Shown here piece after piece: positions 1 to 5,820 of a DNA stretch of 8,852 bases. The translations under genes and the position numbers were made by a program. Source of the DNA: an uncultured bacterium (GTDB lineage Bacteria > Pseudomonadota > Gammaproteobacteria > Burkholderiales > Burkholderiaceae_F); NCBI GenBank assembly GCA_905215795.1, contig CAJMRV010000066.1, positions 1 through 8,852 on the forward strand, given 5' to 3'. Each line of letters begins with the position of its first letter. Position 1 is the first letter of the stretch. The notes below the pieces were generated by a model. That model had not been told where the DNA came from, searched no databases, and saw only the letters and a program-made list of their open reading frames with translations.

Positions 1-33
1 CACGATTCCTAGATACTTCGGGAATTGGGGCCA

Positions 34-72
34 CGGCCTCCCGCGGCACCGCCCCGGGAGGCCGCGTTGTTT
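34..72 (+). terminator. Rho-independent terminator of an upstream gene
   Basis: A perfect 10-bp GC-rich stem (34-43 with 55-64, CGGCCTCCCG / CGGGAGGCCG) encloses an 11-nt loop and is followed by a T-rich stretch (TTGTTTCT, 67-74). The T-rich side lies only to the right, so it ends transcription arriving from the left, from a gene outside the window. Confidence 0.75.
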
Positions 73-97
73 CTCCGAGGAGGATTCCCCTCCTTCC

Positions 98-111
98 CCG
101 GACGCGTCCGG
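98..111. repeat. 14-bp perfect palindrome CCGGACGCGTCCGG
   Basis: This self-complementary 14-mer lies 74 bp before the dehydrogenase start. The half CCGGAC/GTCCGG recurs as an inverted repeat with a wider spacer at 5611-5630, after P3. It could be an operator or simply a GC-rich hairpin; no promoter elements near it are clear enough to decide. A smaller hairpin (AGGAGG 78-83 / CCTCCT 89-94) lies just before it. Confidence 0.4.
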
Positions 112-155
112 CCTCCCCCGAACGCCCCCGGATTAACTGCTAAACTAGGAACATC

Positions 156-174
156 GGGGGAGAAGCCCCCTTTT
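156..174 (+). other. Short hairpin with T4 tail just before the dehydrogenase start
   Basis: GGGGG (156-160) pairs with CCCCC (166-170) across a 5-nt loop and is followed directly by TTTT (171-174). It ends 11 nt before the ATG at 186 and takes the place where a ribosome binding site would be expected. It could act as a weak attenuator, or lie upstream of the true transcription start. A 5-bp stem is short, so the role is uncertain. Confidence 0.35.
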
Positions 175-185
175 CGACATCATCC

Positions 186-980
186 ATGCCAATGACCGAC
201 GAAAACGTTCCCAACAGACCCCTGGCCATCGTCACCGGCGCCTCGAGCGGCATCGGCCGCGAACTCGCCTTCAAGGCGGCGCTGCGCGGCTACCGGCTGC
301 TCCTCGTCTCGCGAAATGAGTTCGCCCTGAAGGAGCTCCAGAGGAGCCTCAGGACGAGGGCCGACATCCTCGCGCTCGACCTCAAGGAGGAGAGCTCCAT
401 CGACCGCGTCCTCTCCTGGCTCTCCGAGCGGGAGATCACGCCCGAACTCCTCATCAACAACGCCGGCTTCGGCGCCTTCGGTGAGGCCGTCGACATGAAG
501 TCCGACATGCTCCTCTCGATGATCCGCCTCAACGTCGAGGCCGTGACCATGCTCTCGGTGAAGATTGGCCGGAGGATGGCCGCCGCCGGACGCGGGCACA
601 TCCTCAACGTGGCCTCCACGGCCGCTTTCCAGGCCTGCCCCAACCTCGCCGTCTACGGCGCGACGAAGGCCTACGTGCTGAGCCTCTCCGAGGCGCTCCA
701 CGAGGAGCTGAAGCCCTGCGGCGTCACCGTGACGGCGCTCTGCCCGGGTCCGACGAGGACCAACTTCGGGATCAACGCGGGCCTTGAGAAGGACAGCCCC
801 TTCGACCGCTGGGCCACCGAACCCGAGAACGTCGCCCGCACGGGCTTCAACGCGATGATGCGAGACGAGGCGTTCGTCGTCGACGGCGTCCTCAACAAGG
901 TCGTGGCGTTCGCCGCCCAAATCGCCCCGAGGGGCTGGGCCGCCGCCATCGCCGGACGCCTTCTCAAAAAGATGAAGTGA
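186..980 (+). CDS. Short-chain dehydrogenase/reductase (SDR), NAD(P)-dependent
   Basis: A 264-residue soluble Rossmann-fold oxidoreductase of the classical SDR family, closest in style to the DltE/YdfG-like group, which reduces a carbonyl or oxidises an alcohol with a nicotinamide cofactor. All hallmarks are visible: the cofactor loop TGASSGIG at 17-24, Asp65 in the ALDL adenine-binding segment, NNAG at 91-94, catalytic Asn116, Ser144, Tyr157 and Lys161 (YxxxK), and PGPT at 187-190. Arg43 after the second strand favours NADP(H) over NAD(H), by family rule. The substrate cannot be read from the sequence. There is no clear Shine-Dalgarno motif before the ATG at 186; a second ATG at 192 would drop only two residues. 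The gene has its own terminator, so it is not co-transcribed with the porins. It uses AGG arginine codons often, unlike P3 and P4. The family call is secure; the specific reaction is unknown. Confidence 0.93.
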   Translation: MPMTDENVPNRPLAIVTGASSGIGRELAFKAALRGYRLLLVSRNEFALKELQRSLRTRADILALDLKEESSIDRVLSWLSEREITPELLINNAGFGAFGEAVDMKSDMLLSMIRLNVEAVTMLSVKIGRRMAAAGRGHILNVASTAAFQACPNLAVYGATKAYVLSLSEALHEELKPCGVTVTALCPGPTRTNFGINAGLEKDSPFDRWATEPENVARTGFNAMMRDEAFVVDGVLNKVVAFAAQIAPRGWAAAIAGRLLKKMK

Positions 981-1020
981 GGACCGCCTCCGGCGGAGCA
1001 CTTCCCTGAAATTGAACGAT

Positions 1021-1057
1021 GCCTGCGGATCCGGAAACGGAGCCGCAGGCGTTTTTT
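1021..1057 (+). terminator. Rho-independent terminator of the dehydrogenase gene
   Basis: An 8-bp stem (GCCTGCGG 1021-1028 with CCGCAGGC 1043-1050) is capped by a second small stem, CCG-GAAA-CGG (1031-1040), and followed by a run of six T (1052-1057). It begins 40 nt after the dehydrogenase stop codon and separates that gene from the porin array. Confidence 0.9.
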
Positions 1058-1073
1058 CCACCCTATTCATAAA

Positions 1074-1091
1074 CGTTGCTTCCTGGCAACA
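1074..1091. promoter_or_regulatory. Dyad operator candidate upstream of P1 (GTTGC-N6-GCAAC)
   Basis: A perfect 5-bp inverted repeat with a 6-nt spacer (1075-1079 and 1086-1090). It matches dyads of the same half-site and spacer upstream of P2, P3 and P4, and its end is 138 nt before the P1 start codon, against 139 nt for P2. The half-sites are one helical turn apart, as expected for a dimeric helix-turn-helix regulator; a CRP/FNR-like or LysR-like protein would both fit. Taken alone it could be chance; the recurrence is the evidence. Confidence 0.55.
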
Positions 1092-1108
1092 CATAAAAGA
1101 GGGCTCCT

Positions 1109-1126
1109 TAGGGATAACACTGGAAA
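1109..1126 (+). promoter_or_regulatory. Putative P1 core promoter box, conserved with P2
   Basis: TAGGG-A-TAAC-nn-TG-n-AAA begins 17 nt after the dyad and matches 14 of 18 bases of the block at 2700-2717 before P2. GATAAC (1113-1118) resembles a -10 hexamer at 4 of 6 positions. If it is the -10, the dyad centre would lie near -42, the position of a class II activator, and the lack of a good -35 would fit activator dependence. This is inference from spacing only. Confidence 0.35.
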
Positions 1127-1185
1127 TCCGGCATCGCGTGAAGACTCATTCCTTCCAAACATTGTGCAATGGATAAAAGTCAGCC

Positions 1186-1202
1186 ATCATGACACGGTCA
1201 TC
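1186..1202 (+). promoter_or_regulatory. Leader element ATCATGA-N4-GTCATC before P1
   Basis: The same element with the same 4-nt gap occurs before P2 (2776-2792). Here it contains the inverted repeat ATGAC-ACG-GTCAT (1189-1201), which would form a small RNA hairpin ending 28 nt before the start codon. It may be a translational control element or an operator; conservation between two divergent leaders is the only evidence. Confidence 0.4.
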
Positions 1203-1220
1203 AATAATCATTTCACAAAT

Positions 1221-1225
1221 GAGGA
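1221..1225 (+). promoter_or_regulatory. Ribosome binding site setting the P1 start at 1230
   Basis: GAGGA lies 4 nt before ATG 1230, which opens directly into a signal peptide. The in-frame ATG at 1164 would add 22 polar residues before that signal peptide and has no such site, so 1230 is preferred. Confidence 0.75.
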
Positions 1226-1229
1226 AGGC

Positions 1230-2351
1230 ATGAAACCAACTCTTCTCCTTGCGGCCTGTCTCGCCGCATTCAGCTACACCGCCAACGCCAGCAGCGTCAC
1301 CCTTTATGGCAACCTGGACACGGGCTTTGCATATGTTCATGACAAAACAACCACGAACCAGGTTCCCAACGGCGGGCACTTCAGCGAAACACGAAACAGC
1401 TTCGTGATGAGCAATGGCGTCATCTCGGACAACTTCATCGGCCTCAAGGGCAAGGAAGACCTCGGCAACGGTATGCAGGTCGGCTTTGCCCTCGAAAGCC
1501 AGTTCAATCTTTCCAACGGCGATTTCCAGCGGCATCTTGAAGAGATTGGTGAAGATGGCAAGCCCGTTTTCGGCACCCTCCTTTTCGAGCGGGAGGCTCG
1601 TCTGTTCGTCAAAGGAGCTTACGGTGCCCTTTCCATCGGCAGGATGGACGCATTGACCTCCTCAACCGGCTCTTTCAACATCATCTCCAGGACTGGTGAC
1701 GCGTTCGAGGGGTACGGACTGCCTTTCGACACCAGGAAAAAGCTCGACAATGCCATCACCTACCAGTCTCCCGAGGTTGCCGGCTTCACGGGTTATGCGC
1801 AATATTCACTCGACGTCGGCAACGAGCAAAACGACAAGTTCAAGGACAACCTCCGATACTATGCCCTTGGTGGCGCCTTCCACCACGAAAACTTCAATCT
1901 GGCCGGTGCATTCGAACAATACCGAATGCCGAATGAATACCAGGGCAAAAACCTCTATGCCATCCATACGGCGGCCAACATGAAACTGGGAGACTTCACG
2001 CTATACGGCACCGCCGCGTACACGAAAAACGACGGTGGAGCTTCCGTTATGATCGACTCCGTCGGGATCGTCGGTGTGAACGCTCAAAACAATAGCAACA
2101 GCAGGCATTTTTCGCTGGGCACCAAGTATGAATTCGGGAGCAATGAAGTCATGGTCGGGGCGCAGTTCGTCAATGGGAAATATGATGACGTCAAGGTCAA
2201 CTGCCAAGGCGCCGCCGCCCGATTCGTCCACCATCTGAGCAAACGCACCGGTCTCTATGCGGGCACGATGTATTCCCATTCCAAAGTGAAAAACGAAATC
2301 CTGAAGACCAACACCTTCTCGGTTTACGCCGGTCTAAAACACAGCTTCTAA
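1230..2351 (+). CDS. Outer-membrane porin P1 (Gram-negative general porin, Porin_4/OmpC type)
   Basis: A 373-residue precursor of a 16-strand trimeric-type porin that would form a water-filled diffusion channel in the outer membrane. Residues 1-20 are a signal peptide cut after TANA. The first strand is SVTLYGNLDTGF (22-33), the paired strands NFIGLKG...MQVGFALESQF follow at 68-92, and EARLFVKGAYGALSIGRM (122-139) leads into the presumed pore-constricting loop 3 (about 140-165). The chain ends SVYAGLKHSF, with the C-terminal Phe used by the BAM assembly machine. It is closest to P2 in length, loop layout and the sequences before and after the gene. Cys325 is unusual; P2 has Ala at that point. 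Codon use is mixed, including four AGG arginines, which suggests lower expression than P2-P4. Substrate selectivity cannot be read. Confidence 0.93.
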   Translation: MKPTLLLAACLAAFSYTANASSVTLYGNLDTGFAYVHDKTTTNQVPNGGHFSETRNSFVMSNGVISDNFIGLKGKEDLGNGMQVGFALESQFNLSNGDFQRHLEEIGEDGKPVFGTLLFEREARLFVKGAYGALSIGRMDALTSSTGSFNIISRTGDAFEGYGLPFDTRKKLDNAITYQSPEVAGFTGYAQYSLDVGNEQNDKFKDNLRYYALGGAFHHENFNLAGAFEQYRMPNEYQGKNLYAIHTAANMKLGDFTLYGTAAYTKNDGGASVMIDSVGIVGVNAQNNSNSRHFSLGTKYEFGSNEVMVGAQFVNGKYDDVKVNCQGAAARFVHHLSKRTGLYAGTMYSHSKVKNEILKTNTFSVYAGLKHSF

Positions 2352-2387
2352 GAGGCCGCACTCCAGGACTGAGCTCACTTGACTCGA

Positions 2388-2430
2388 TCCCTCCTCCACA
2401 CCATTGGGTTTTGTGAAGGAGGGATTTTTT
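2388..2430 (+). terminator. Rho-independent terminator of P1
   Basis: TCCCTCCT (2388-2395) pairs with AGGAGGGA (2417-2424). After one A-C mismatch the stem continues with CCACA/TGTGG-type pairs (2397-2400 with 2412-2415), and six T follow (2425-2430). It is homologous to the P2 terminator, with compensatory changes in the upper stem. Confidence 0.9.
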
Positions 2431-2660
2431 GTCAACGTCTTTTCAACAAAACCTTCAGCTTCCAATCCAATGCCGGTATTGCTCATCGCCGGAAAAACAG
2501 AAAAGCGATGTTTTAAATCTCCAATGAAAATACGGTTTGATCCATTCAAATCCCTAGGTAGAATTTCGAACATTACTCGACACGTGAAGCAACAACATGA
2601 AGAACTTGCGGCACAATGTGCAGCGAGAACGATGGACTTCCCATGGTCAATAGATTCATC
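2431..2660. other. AT-rich intergenic stretch, no gene seen
   Basis: This lies between the P1 terminator and the P2 dyad. An open frame runs from 2404 to 2727, but it starts inside the terminator hairpin, lacks a ribosome binding site and gives a low-complexity peptide of no recognisable family. The only structure noted is an 11-bp palindrome, GCACA-A-TGTGC (2611-2621), whose reverse strand contains CATTGTGC, a word also found at 1160-1167 before P1. Confidence 0.5.
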
Positions 2661-2684
2661 TTGTGTTGTTTTCCTACAACACAA
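2661..2684. promoter_or_regulatory. Strong dyad operator candidate upstream of P2
   Basis: TTGTGTTGT (2661-2669) and ACAACACAA (2676-2684) form a perfect 9-bp inverted repeat around a 6-nt spacer, the most extensive dyad in the window. Its core TGTTGT-N6-ACAACA is identical to that upstream of P4 (5821-5838). The core ends 139 nt before the P2 start. The symmetry and spacing suit a dimeric regulator. It has no T tail, so it is not a terminator. Confidence 0.65.
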
Positions 2685-2699
2685 CGAAACAATAACGCA

Positions 2700-2717
2700 T
2701 AGGGTTAACCATGAAAA
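2700..2717 (+). promoter_or_regulatory. Putative P2 core promoter box, conserved with P1
   Basis: TAGGG-T-TAAC-nn-TG-n-AAA begins 18 nt after the dyad core and matches the P1 block at 14 of 18 bases. It contains the palindrome GGTTAACC (2703-2710). By position GTTAAC (2704-2709) would be the -10, though it matches the consensus poorly, so the site may instead bind a second factor. Confidence 0.3.
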
Positions 2718-2775
2718 CTGTGCTTAAACACCGGTTCGCAGACAGGGAAAGTTGAATTCAACAGAAAAATTGACT

Positions 2776-2792
2776 ATCATGATTTCGTCATC
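2776..2792 (+). promoter_or_regulatory. Leader element ATCATGA-N4-GTCATC before P2
   Basis: Same sequence and gap as at 1186-1202 before P1. The hairpin ATGAT-TTC-GTCAT keeps pairing as RNA through one G-U pair and ends 29 nt before the start codon. The following CATTT, ACAA and GGAAG words are also shared with P1. Confidence 0.4.
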
Positions 2793-2808
2793 TTTTTCCA
2801 TTTGTTAC

Positions 2809-2815
2809 AAGGAAG
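2809..2815 (+). promoter_or_regulatory. Ribosome binding site setting the P2 start at 2821
   Basis: AAGGAAG lies 5 nt before ATG 2821, which opens into MKKSLL, a typical signal peptide start. The in-frame ATG at 2752 would add 23 residues with no Shine-Dalgarno sequence. Confidence 0.8.
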
Positions 2816-2820
2816 CAAAA

Positions 2821-3942
2821 ATGAAGAAATCCCTTTTGGTCGCGGCCTGCCTCGCTGCCGCCAGTTTTGCTGCCAACGCCAGCAGCGTCACCCTTTACGG
2901 CAATCTCGACACCGGGTTCGCTTATCAACACGCCAAGGTAAAAGGCAACACCATTATCGACCAAGACGGAGGCCTGCTTCCGAACGCAACTCCTATCAAT
3001 GAAAAGAACAACCGCTTCATCATGCAGAACGGTCTGAGTTCCGATACGTTCATCGGCATTAAAGGCATTGAAGACCTGGGCAATGACATGCAGGTGGGTT
3101 TTGTTCTTGAAAGCCAGTTCCAGCTGAACAACGGGGACTTCGGCCGCTTCACCATTGAAGATGATGATGAAGACGAAGCTCATCGACTTTTCCAACAGGA
3201 AGCCCGTCTGTTCGTAAAGGGAGCCTTCGGTGAACTCTCCGCCGGCCGCATGGGTTCGCTTTCCTCCCCCTCGGGCTCCTTCAACATCATCTCCAAGACC
3301 GGCGATCCCTTTGAAGGCCACGCCACCGCGTATCATTACGATGTCACGCTCAACAATGCCCTGACCTACAAATCGCCTGAGTTCGCCGGCATCACCGCTT
3401 ACGCGCAATATTCGCTCGACGTTGTGGACTCCCAGGAGGACAAATTCAAAGACAACGCACGTTATTATGCTTTCGGCGCCACTTTCAATCATGAAAACAT
3501 CAATCTCGCCGGCTCGCTCGAACAACTTCGACTGCCGAAGGACTTTCATGGTTCCAACCCGCTTGCGTTCCAAATCGCAGGCAATGTCGAACTTGGCGAC
3601 CTGACGCTATACAGTACCGCGGGATATGCCAAGCACAACAACCCCCAAGCCTACTTTGACGTCAACCTTGACGAAAAAATCAAGAGCAACAGCAAAATGC
3701 TGTCTTTGGGTGCCAAATATGAGTTCGGCAACAACGAACTCGATGCCGGCGTGAAGTTCTTGAAGAGCAAGGCGGAAGATCTCAAAATCAACGCTCAGGG
3801 TGTTGCCGCCCGTTACACCTATCATCTGAGCAACCGCACCAATCTTTACGCTGGTACGGCTTACGCCCATAGCAAGATCAAGCCCCTCGATACCAAGATC
3901 GACGCCTTCACGGCCTACGCCGGTCTGAAGCACAGCTTCTAA
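2821..3942 (+). CDS. Outer-membrane porin P2 (Gram-negative general porin, Porin_4/OmpC type)
   Basis: A 373-residue precursor and close paralogue of P1, predicted to form a diffusion pore in the outer membrane. Residues 1-20 are the signal peptide (cut after AANA). The first strand is SVTLYGNLDTGF (22-33), and FIGIKGIEDLG...QVGFVLESQF spans 78-100. EARLFVKGAFGELSAGRM (127-144) leads into loop 3. The C-terminus is AYAGLKHSF with terminal Phe. Residues 113-119 (EDDDEDE) make a very acidic patch in the second extracellular loop, absent from P1 and P3-P5, which could favour cations at the mouth of the pore. Bases 2872-2897 are identical to 1281-1306 of P1, across the signal peptide junction. No AGG arginine codons are used. 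The gene has its own promoter region and a terminator shared in design with P1. Confidence 0.94.
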   Translation: MKKSLLVAACLAAASFAANASSVTLYGNLDTGFAYQHAKVKGNTIIDQDGGLLPNATPINEKNNRFIMQNGLSSDTFIGIKGIEDLGNDMQVGFVLESQFQLNNGDFGRFTIEDDDEDEAHRLFQQEARLFVKGAFGELSAGRMGSLSSPSGSFNIISKTGDPFEGHATAYHYDVTLNNALTYKSPEFAGITAYAQYSLDVVDSQEDKFKDNARYYAFGATFNHENINLAGSLEQLRLPKDFHGSNPLAFQIAGNVELGDLTLYSTAGYAKHNNPQAYFDVNLDEKIKSNSKMLSLGAKYEFGNNELDAGVKFLKSKAEDLKINAQGVAARYTYHLSNRTNLYAGTAYAHSKIKPLDTKIDAFTAYAGLKHSF

Positions 3943-3976
3943 AAAGCCGCATCAAGACAGGGCTCGCCTGAACCAA

Positions 3977-4018
3977 TCCCTCCTCCGCGCCATTCGGTTA
4001 TGCGAAGGAGGGATTTTT
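3977..4018 (+). terminator. Rho-independent terminator of P2
   Basis: TCCCTCCT (3977-3984) pairs with AGGAGGGA (4006-4013). A C-A mismatch is followed by CGC/GCG pairs (3986-3988 with 4002-4004), then five T (4014-4018). The lower stem equals that of P1, and the upper stem differs by paired changes. Confidence 0.9.
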
Positions 4019-4243
4019 CTTTACAGCATCCATTCAATCGGACAACTCAACACACATATCCCACCTTGACTCCCTCTCCGACAACCATCCCACATTCTTG
4101 CGACTCCGCTTTTTGCTTGAAACGGCGGAAACATCTCGTTTCAGTTGGTTTCATTCAGTCTCCAAATCCTCCGAATCCATTGCGGCACTAGCGCGTTGAC
4201 ACACATCGACATTTCTCGAAACATCCTTTTACAAATGAGAATC
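4019..4243. other. Intergenic stretch before the P3 control region, no gene seen
   Basis: No supported coding sequence. An inverted repeat TGAAACG (4118-4124) / CGTTTCA (4137-4143) spans a 12-nt gap. A perfect -35-like TTGACA stands at 4196-4201, but the hexamer 17 nt later (AAACAT) is a poor -10 and would give a leader of over 200 nt, so a promoter here is doubtful. Confidence 0.4.
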
Positions 4244-4261
4244 TGTCGCGTTTAAACAACA
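4244..4261. promoter_or_regulatory. Degenerate dyad operator candidate upstream of P3
   Basis: TGTCGC-N6-ACAACA. The right half equals the P2 and P4 half-site; the left half keeps 4 of 6 bases. The 6-6-6 spacing is exact, and it stands 17 nt before a TACGTA pair, as the P4 dyad stands 16 nt before its pair. Alone it would not be called. Confidence 0.4.
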
Positions 4262-4278
4262 CATTCAGGGTTTTGGTC

Positions 4279-4296
4279 TACGTACTTCTACGTAAT
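4279..4296. promoter_or_regulatory. Paired TACGTA element upstream of P3
   Basis: TACGTA at 4279-4284 and again at 4289-4294 are exactly 10 bp apart, on the same face of the helix, with AT following the second copy. The same arrangement occurs only before P4 (5855-5872). Downstream bases also match between the two (TTG-n-GTC-n-TT). The end of the second copy is 139 nt before the P3 start. Likely a binding site for a second regulator; CGTAAT at its right edge could also serve as a -10. Confidence 0.55.
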
Positions 4297-4347
4297 TTTT
4301 GCGTCTTTCTGCTGTTGTCGATTCCGATTGAATGGACTTCCACGGAT

Positions 4348-4400
4348 CCGTCGGCAGAATCAAAACACGGCCGTCGGAAAAGCCAAAAAACCAACCGACG
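4348..4400 (+). other. P3 leader with mutually exclusive pairing repeats
   Basis: CCGTCGG occurs at 4348-4354 and 4371-4377. The segment CCGACG at 4395-4400 can pair with either copy, so two alternative RNA hairpins are possible, the nearer one ending 33 nt before the start codon. No T run follows, so this is not a clear attenuator. It may be chance in GC-rich sequence. Confidence 0.25.
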
Positions 4401-4423
4401 ACGACCGCCACTCATTTATCAAT

Positions 4424-4427
4424 GGAG
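4424..4427 (+). promoter_or_regulatory. Ribosome binding site setting the P3 start at 4434
   Basis: GGAG lies 6 nt before ATG 4434, which opens into the MKKSLL signal peptide shared with P2. The in-frame ATG at 4332 would add 34 polar residues before it. Confidence 0.75.
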
Positions 4428-4433
4428 TACAAG

Positions 4434-5486
4434 ATGAAGAAATCCCTTCTCGTCCTCGCCGTCCTCGGCGCCACCGCCCTTTCCGCGAACGCCGCCAGCG
4501 TTTCCCTGTACGGCAACCTCGACGCCGGCTTCGGCTACGTGCATTCCAAGGTCGACGGTAAAAAGACCAACACCTTCAAGATGCTCGACGGCATCGCCTC
4601 CGACAACTTCATCGGCCTCAAGGGCGTTGAAGAACTCGGCCACGAAATGAAGGCCGGCTTCGTGCTCGAAAACGGCTTCAGCCTCGCCAATGGTTCGTTT
4701 GATGAAAACAACAAGCTCTTCAGCCGCGAAGCCCGCCTCTTCGTCGACGGCGAGTTCGGTGAACTCTCCTTCGGCCGCATGGGCTCGCTCGGCAACGGCA
4801 ACGGCTCCTACAACATCGCCTACAAGAACATCGACGCCATGAACGGCCGCACCATTTCCCACAGCGGCTTCGTGAAGACCCCGGTCCTCAACAACGCCGT
4901 CGCCTACAAGACGCCCACGATCGGCGGCTTCACCGGCTTCGCCCAATACTCGTTCGGCGTCGTCAACCAGGACGAACCCAAGCACAAGGACAACGACCGC
5001 TTCGTCGCCGTCGGCGCCACCTACTCGATCGCCAACGCCAACCTGGTCGCCACGTTCGAACAGGGCCTCCCCGGCAAGAACAAGGGCGACGCCAAGAAGC
5101 CCCTCCTCGTCAACTTCGGCGGCAACATGGCCTTCGACAACCTGACGGTGTTCACGGGCATGCAGTACGCCAAGAACCTTAATGGCGACGATCTTTTTGA
5201 CAAAGACTCCGTTCCTCCGTTTGTAAACGGTAAGGTCCTCGCCGGCACGGTCGGCGCCAAGTACGCCTTCGGCAACAGCGAAATCAGTGGCGCCGGCTAC
5301 CTCGCCCGCCATAAGAACGAGCACGCCAAGGGCAACCTCATGGGTCTCGCCGCCCGCTACGACTACAACCTGAGCAGCCGCACCGCCCTCTACGTGGGCA
5401 CCGACATGGCCCGCTTCAAGGTCAAGAACAGCGACGACAAGACCACCGAGGTCTCCGTCTACTCTGGCCTCAAGCACAGCTTCTAA
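4434..5486 (+). CDS. Outer-membrane porin P3 (Gram-negative general porin, Porin_4/OmpC type)
   Basis: A 350-residue precursor, the shortest of the four complete porins in the array, predicted to form a diffusion pore in the outer membrane. The signal peptide is 1-20 (cut after SANA). The first strand is SVSLYGNLDAGFGY (22-35), and NFIGLKGVEELG...KAGFVLENGF spans 58-82. EARLFVDGEFGELSFGRM (99-116) precedes a glycine/asparagine-rich loop 3 (GSLGNGNGSYN, 117-127). It ends VYSGLKHSF. Codons are almost all C- or G-ending and every arginine is CGC, the most biased usage in the array, suggesting that this is the most highly expressed member. Two loop segments break this pattern (about 4688-4710 and 5180-5233) with T- and A-ending codons, as if acquired or diversified separately. 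It shares an upstream control module with P4. Confidence 0.95.
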   Translation: MKKSLLVLAVLGATALSANAASVSLYGNLDAGFGYVHSKVDGKKTNTFKMLDGIASDNFIGLKGVEELGHEMKAGFVLENGFSLANGSFDENNKLFSREARLFVDGEFGELSFGRMGSLGNGNGSYNIAYKNIDAMNGRTISHSGFVKTPVLNNAVAYKTPTIGGFTGFAQYSFGVVNQDEPKHKDNDRFVAVGATYSIANANLVATFEQGLPGKNKGDAKKPLLVNFGGNMAFDNLTVFTGMQYAKNLNGDDLFDKDSVPPFVNGKVLAGTVGAKYAFGNSEISGAGYLARHKNEHAKGNLMGLAARYDYNLSSRTALYVGTDMARFKVKNSDDKTTEVSVYSGLKHSF

Positions 5487-5509
5487 TACGGCCTGATCCG
5501 ACACGCCAT

Positions 5510-5535
5510 GGAATCCGCCTTGCCGGGCGGATTTC
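5510..5535 (+). other. Hairpin after P3
   Basis: AATCCGCC (5512-5519) pairs with GGCGGATT (5526-5533) over a 6-nt loop, extended by a G-U and a G-C pair. It begins about 23 nt after the stop codon. The short TTT beside it is too weak for efficient termination, so it may protect the 3' end or act together with the hairpin at 5583. Confidence 0.5.
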
Positions 5536-5570
5536 CAAGCTAAGCGGATCCCGAAGAAGCATGGCTTTGA

Positions 5571-5610
5571 CGACTCCCGTCCGACTCCCGTCGGCGGGAG
5601 TCTTTCGTTT
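5571..5610 (+). terminator. Rho-independent terminator of P3 with duplicated left arm
   Basis: GACTCCCG (5583-5590) pairs with CGGGAGTC (5595-5602) over a TCGG loop, followed by TTTCGTTT (5603-5610). The left arm is present twice: CGACTCCCGTC is an exact tandem repeat at 5571-5581 and 5582-5592, so the right arm has a second possible partner. It is unrelated in sequence to the P1/P2 terminators. Confidence 0.8.
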
Positions 5611-5630
5611 CCGGACAAGGCGGCGTCCGG
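5611..5630. repeat. Inverted repeat CCGGAC-N8-GTCCGG
   Basis: A perfect 6-bp inverted repeat lies immediately after the terminator T tract. The same half-sites occur as a compact palindrome at 98-111. Its role is unknown. Confidence 0.35.
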
Positions 5631-5820
5631 GCTCAAAGAACGGAATCCAACGCCAAGCAAACATGCCTGCAAACCACCTTCATTCCTAAGGCCGCAAAAT
5701 CCTTCCGAGTGGTCGGTTTGTTTTTGACCCACTTAAGTAGATTCATCCGAAACCCCTTCCCTTCAGAGGTTTCATCCCGTTCATCCGCTACGACCAATGA
5801 ACTAATCATTAATATCCACC
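5631..5820. other. AT-richer intergenic stretch before the P4 control region, no gene seen
   Basis: No open frame with a ribosome binding site was found. A minus-strand frame covering 5633-5977 runs through the control elements of P4 and resembles no family known to me. Base composition drops toward AT between about 5690 and 5820, as in the other porin promoters. Confidence 0.45.

Noticed and set aside
180..1094. Minus-strand open frame across the dehydrogenase gene
   Set aside because: It overlaps a full-length gene with all SDR motifs and contains the terminator at 1021-1057. The product is repetitive and resembles no protein I know.
2404..2727. Small + strand ORF between P1 and P2
   Set aside because: It begins inside the P1 terminator hairpin and covers the P2 dyad. 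There is no ribosome binding site, and codon use is unlike any neighbour.
4196..4224. Promoter with perfect TTGACA for P3
   Set aside because: The -10 position reads AAACAT, only 3 of 6 matches, and the leader would exceed 200 nt. The conserved elements shared with P4 lie downstream, so this is kept only as a note.
4419..5732. Long minus-strand open frame of 437 codons across P3
   Set aside because: It is the reverse shadow of a gene with nearly all C/G-ending codons, which removes stop codons on the opposite strand. Its peptide is Val/Gly/Glu-rich and of no family, and it runs through the P3 terminator.
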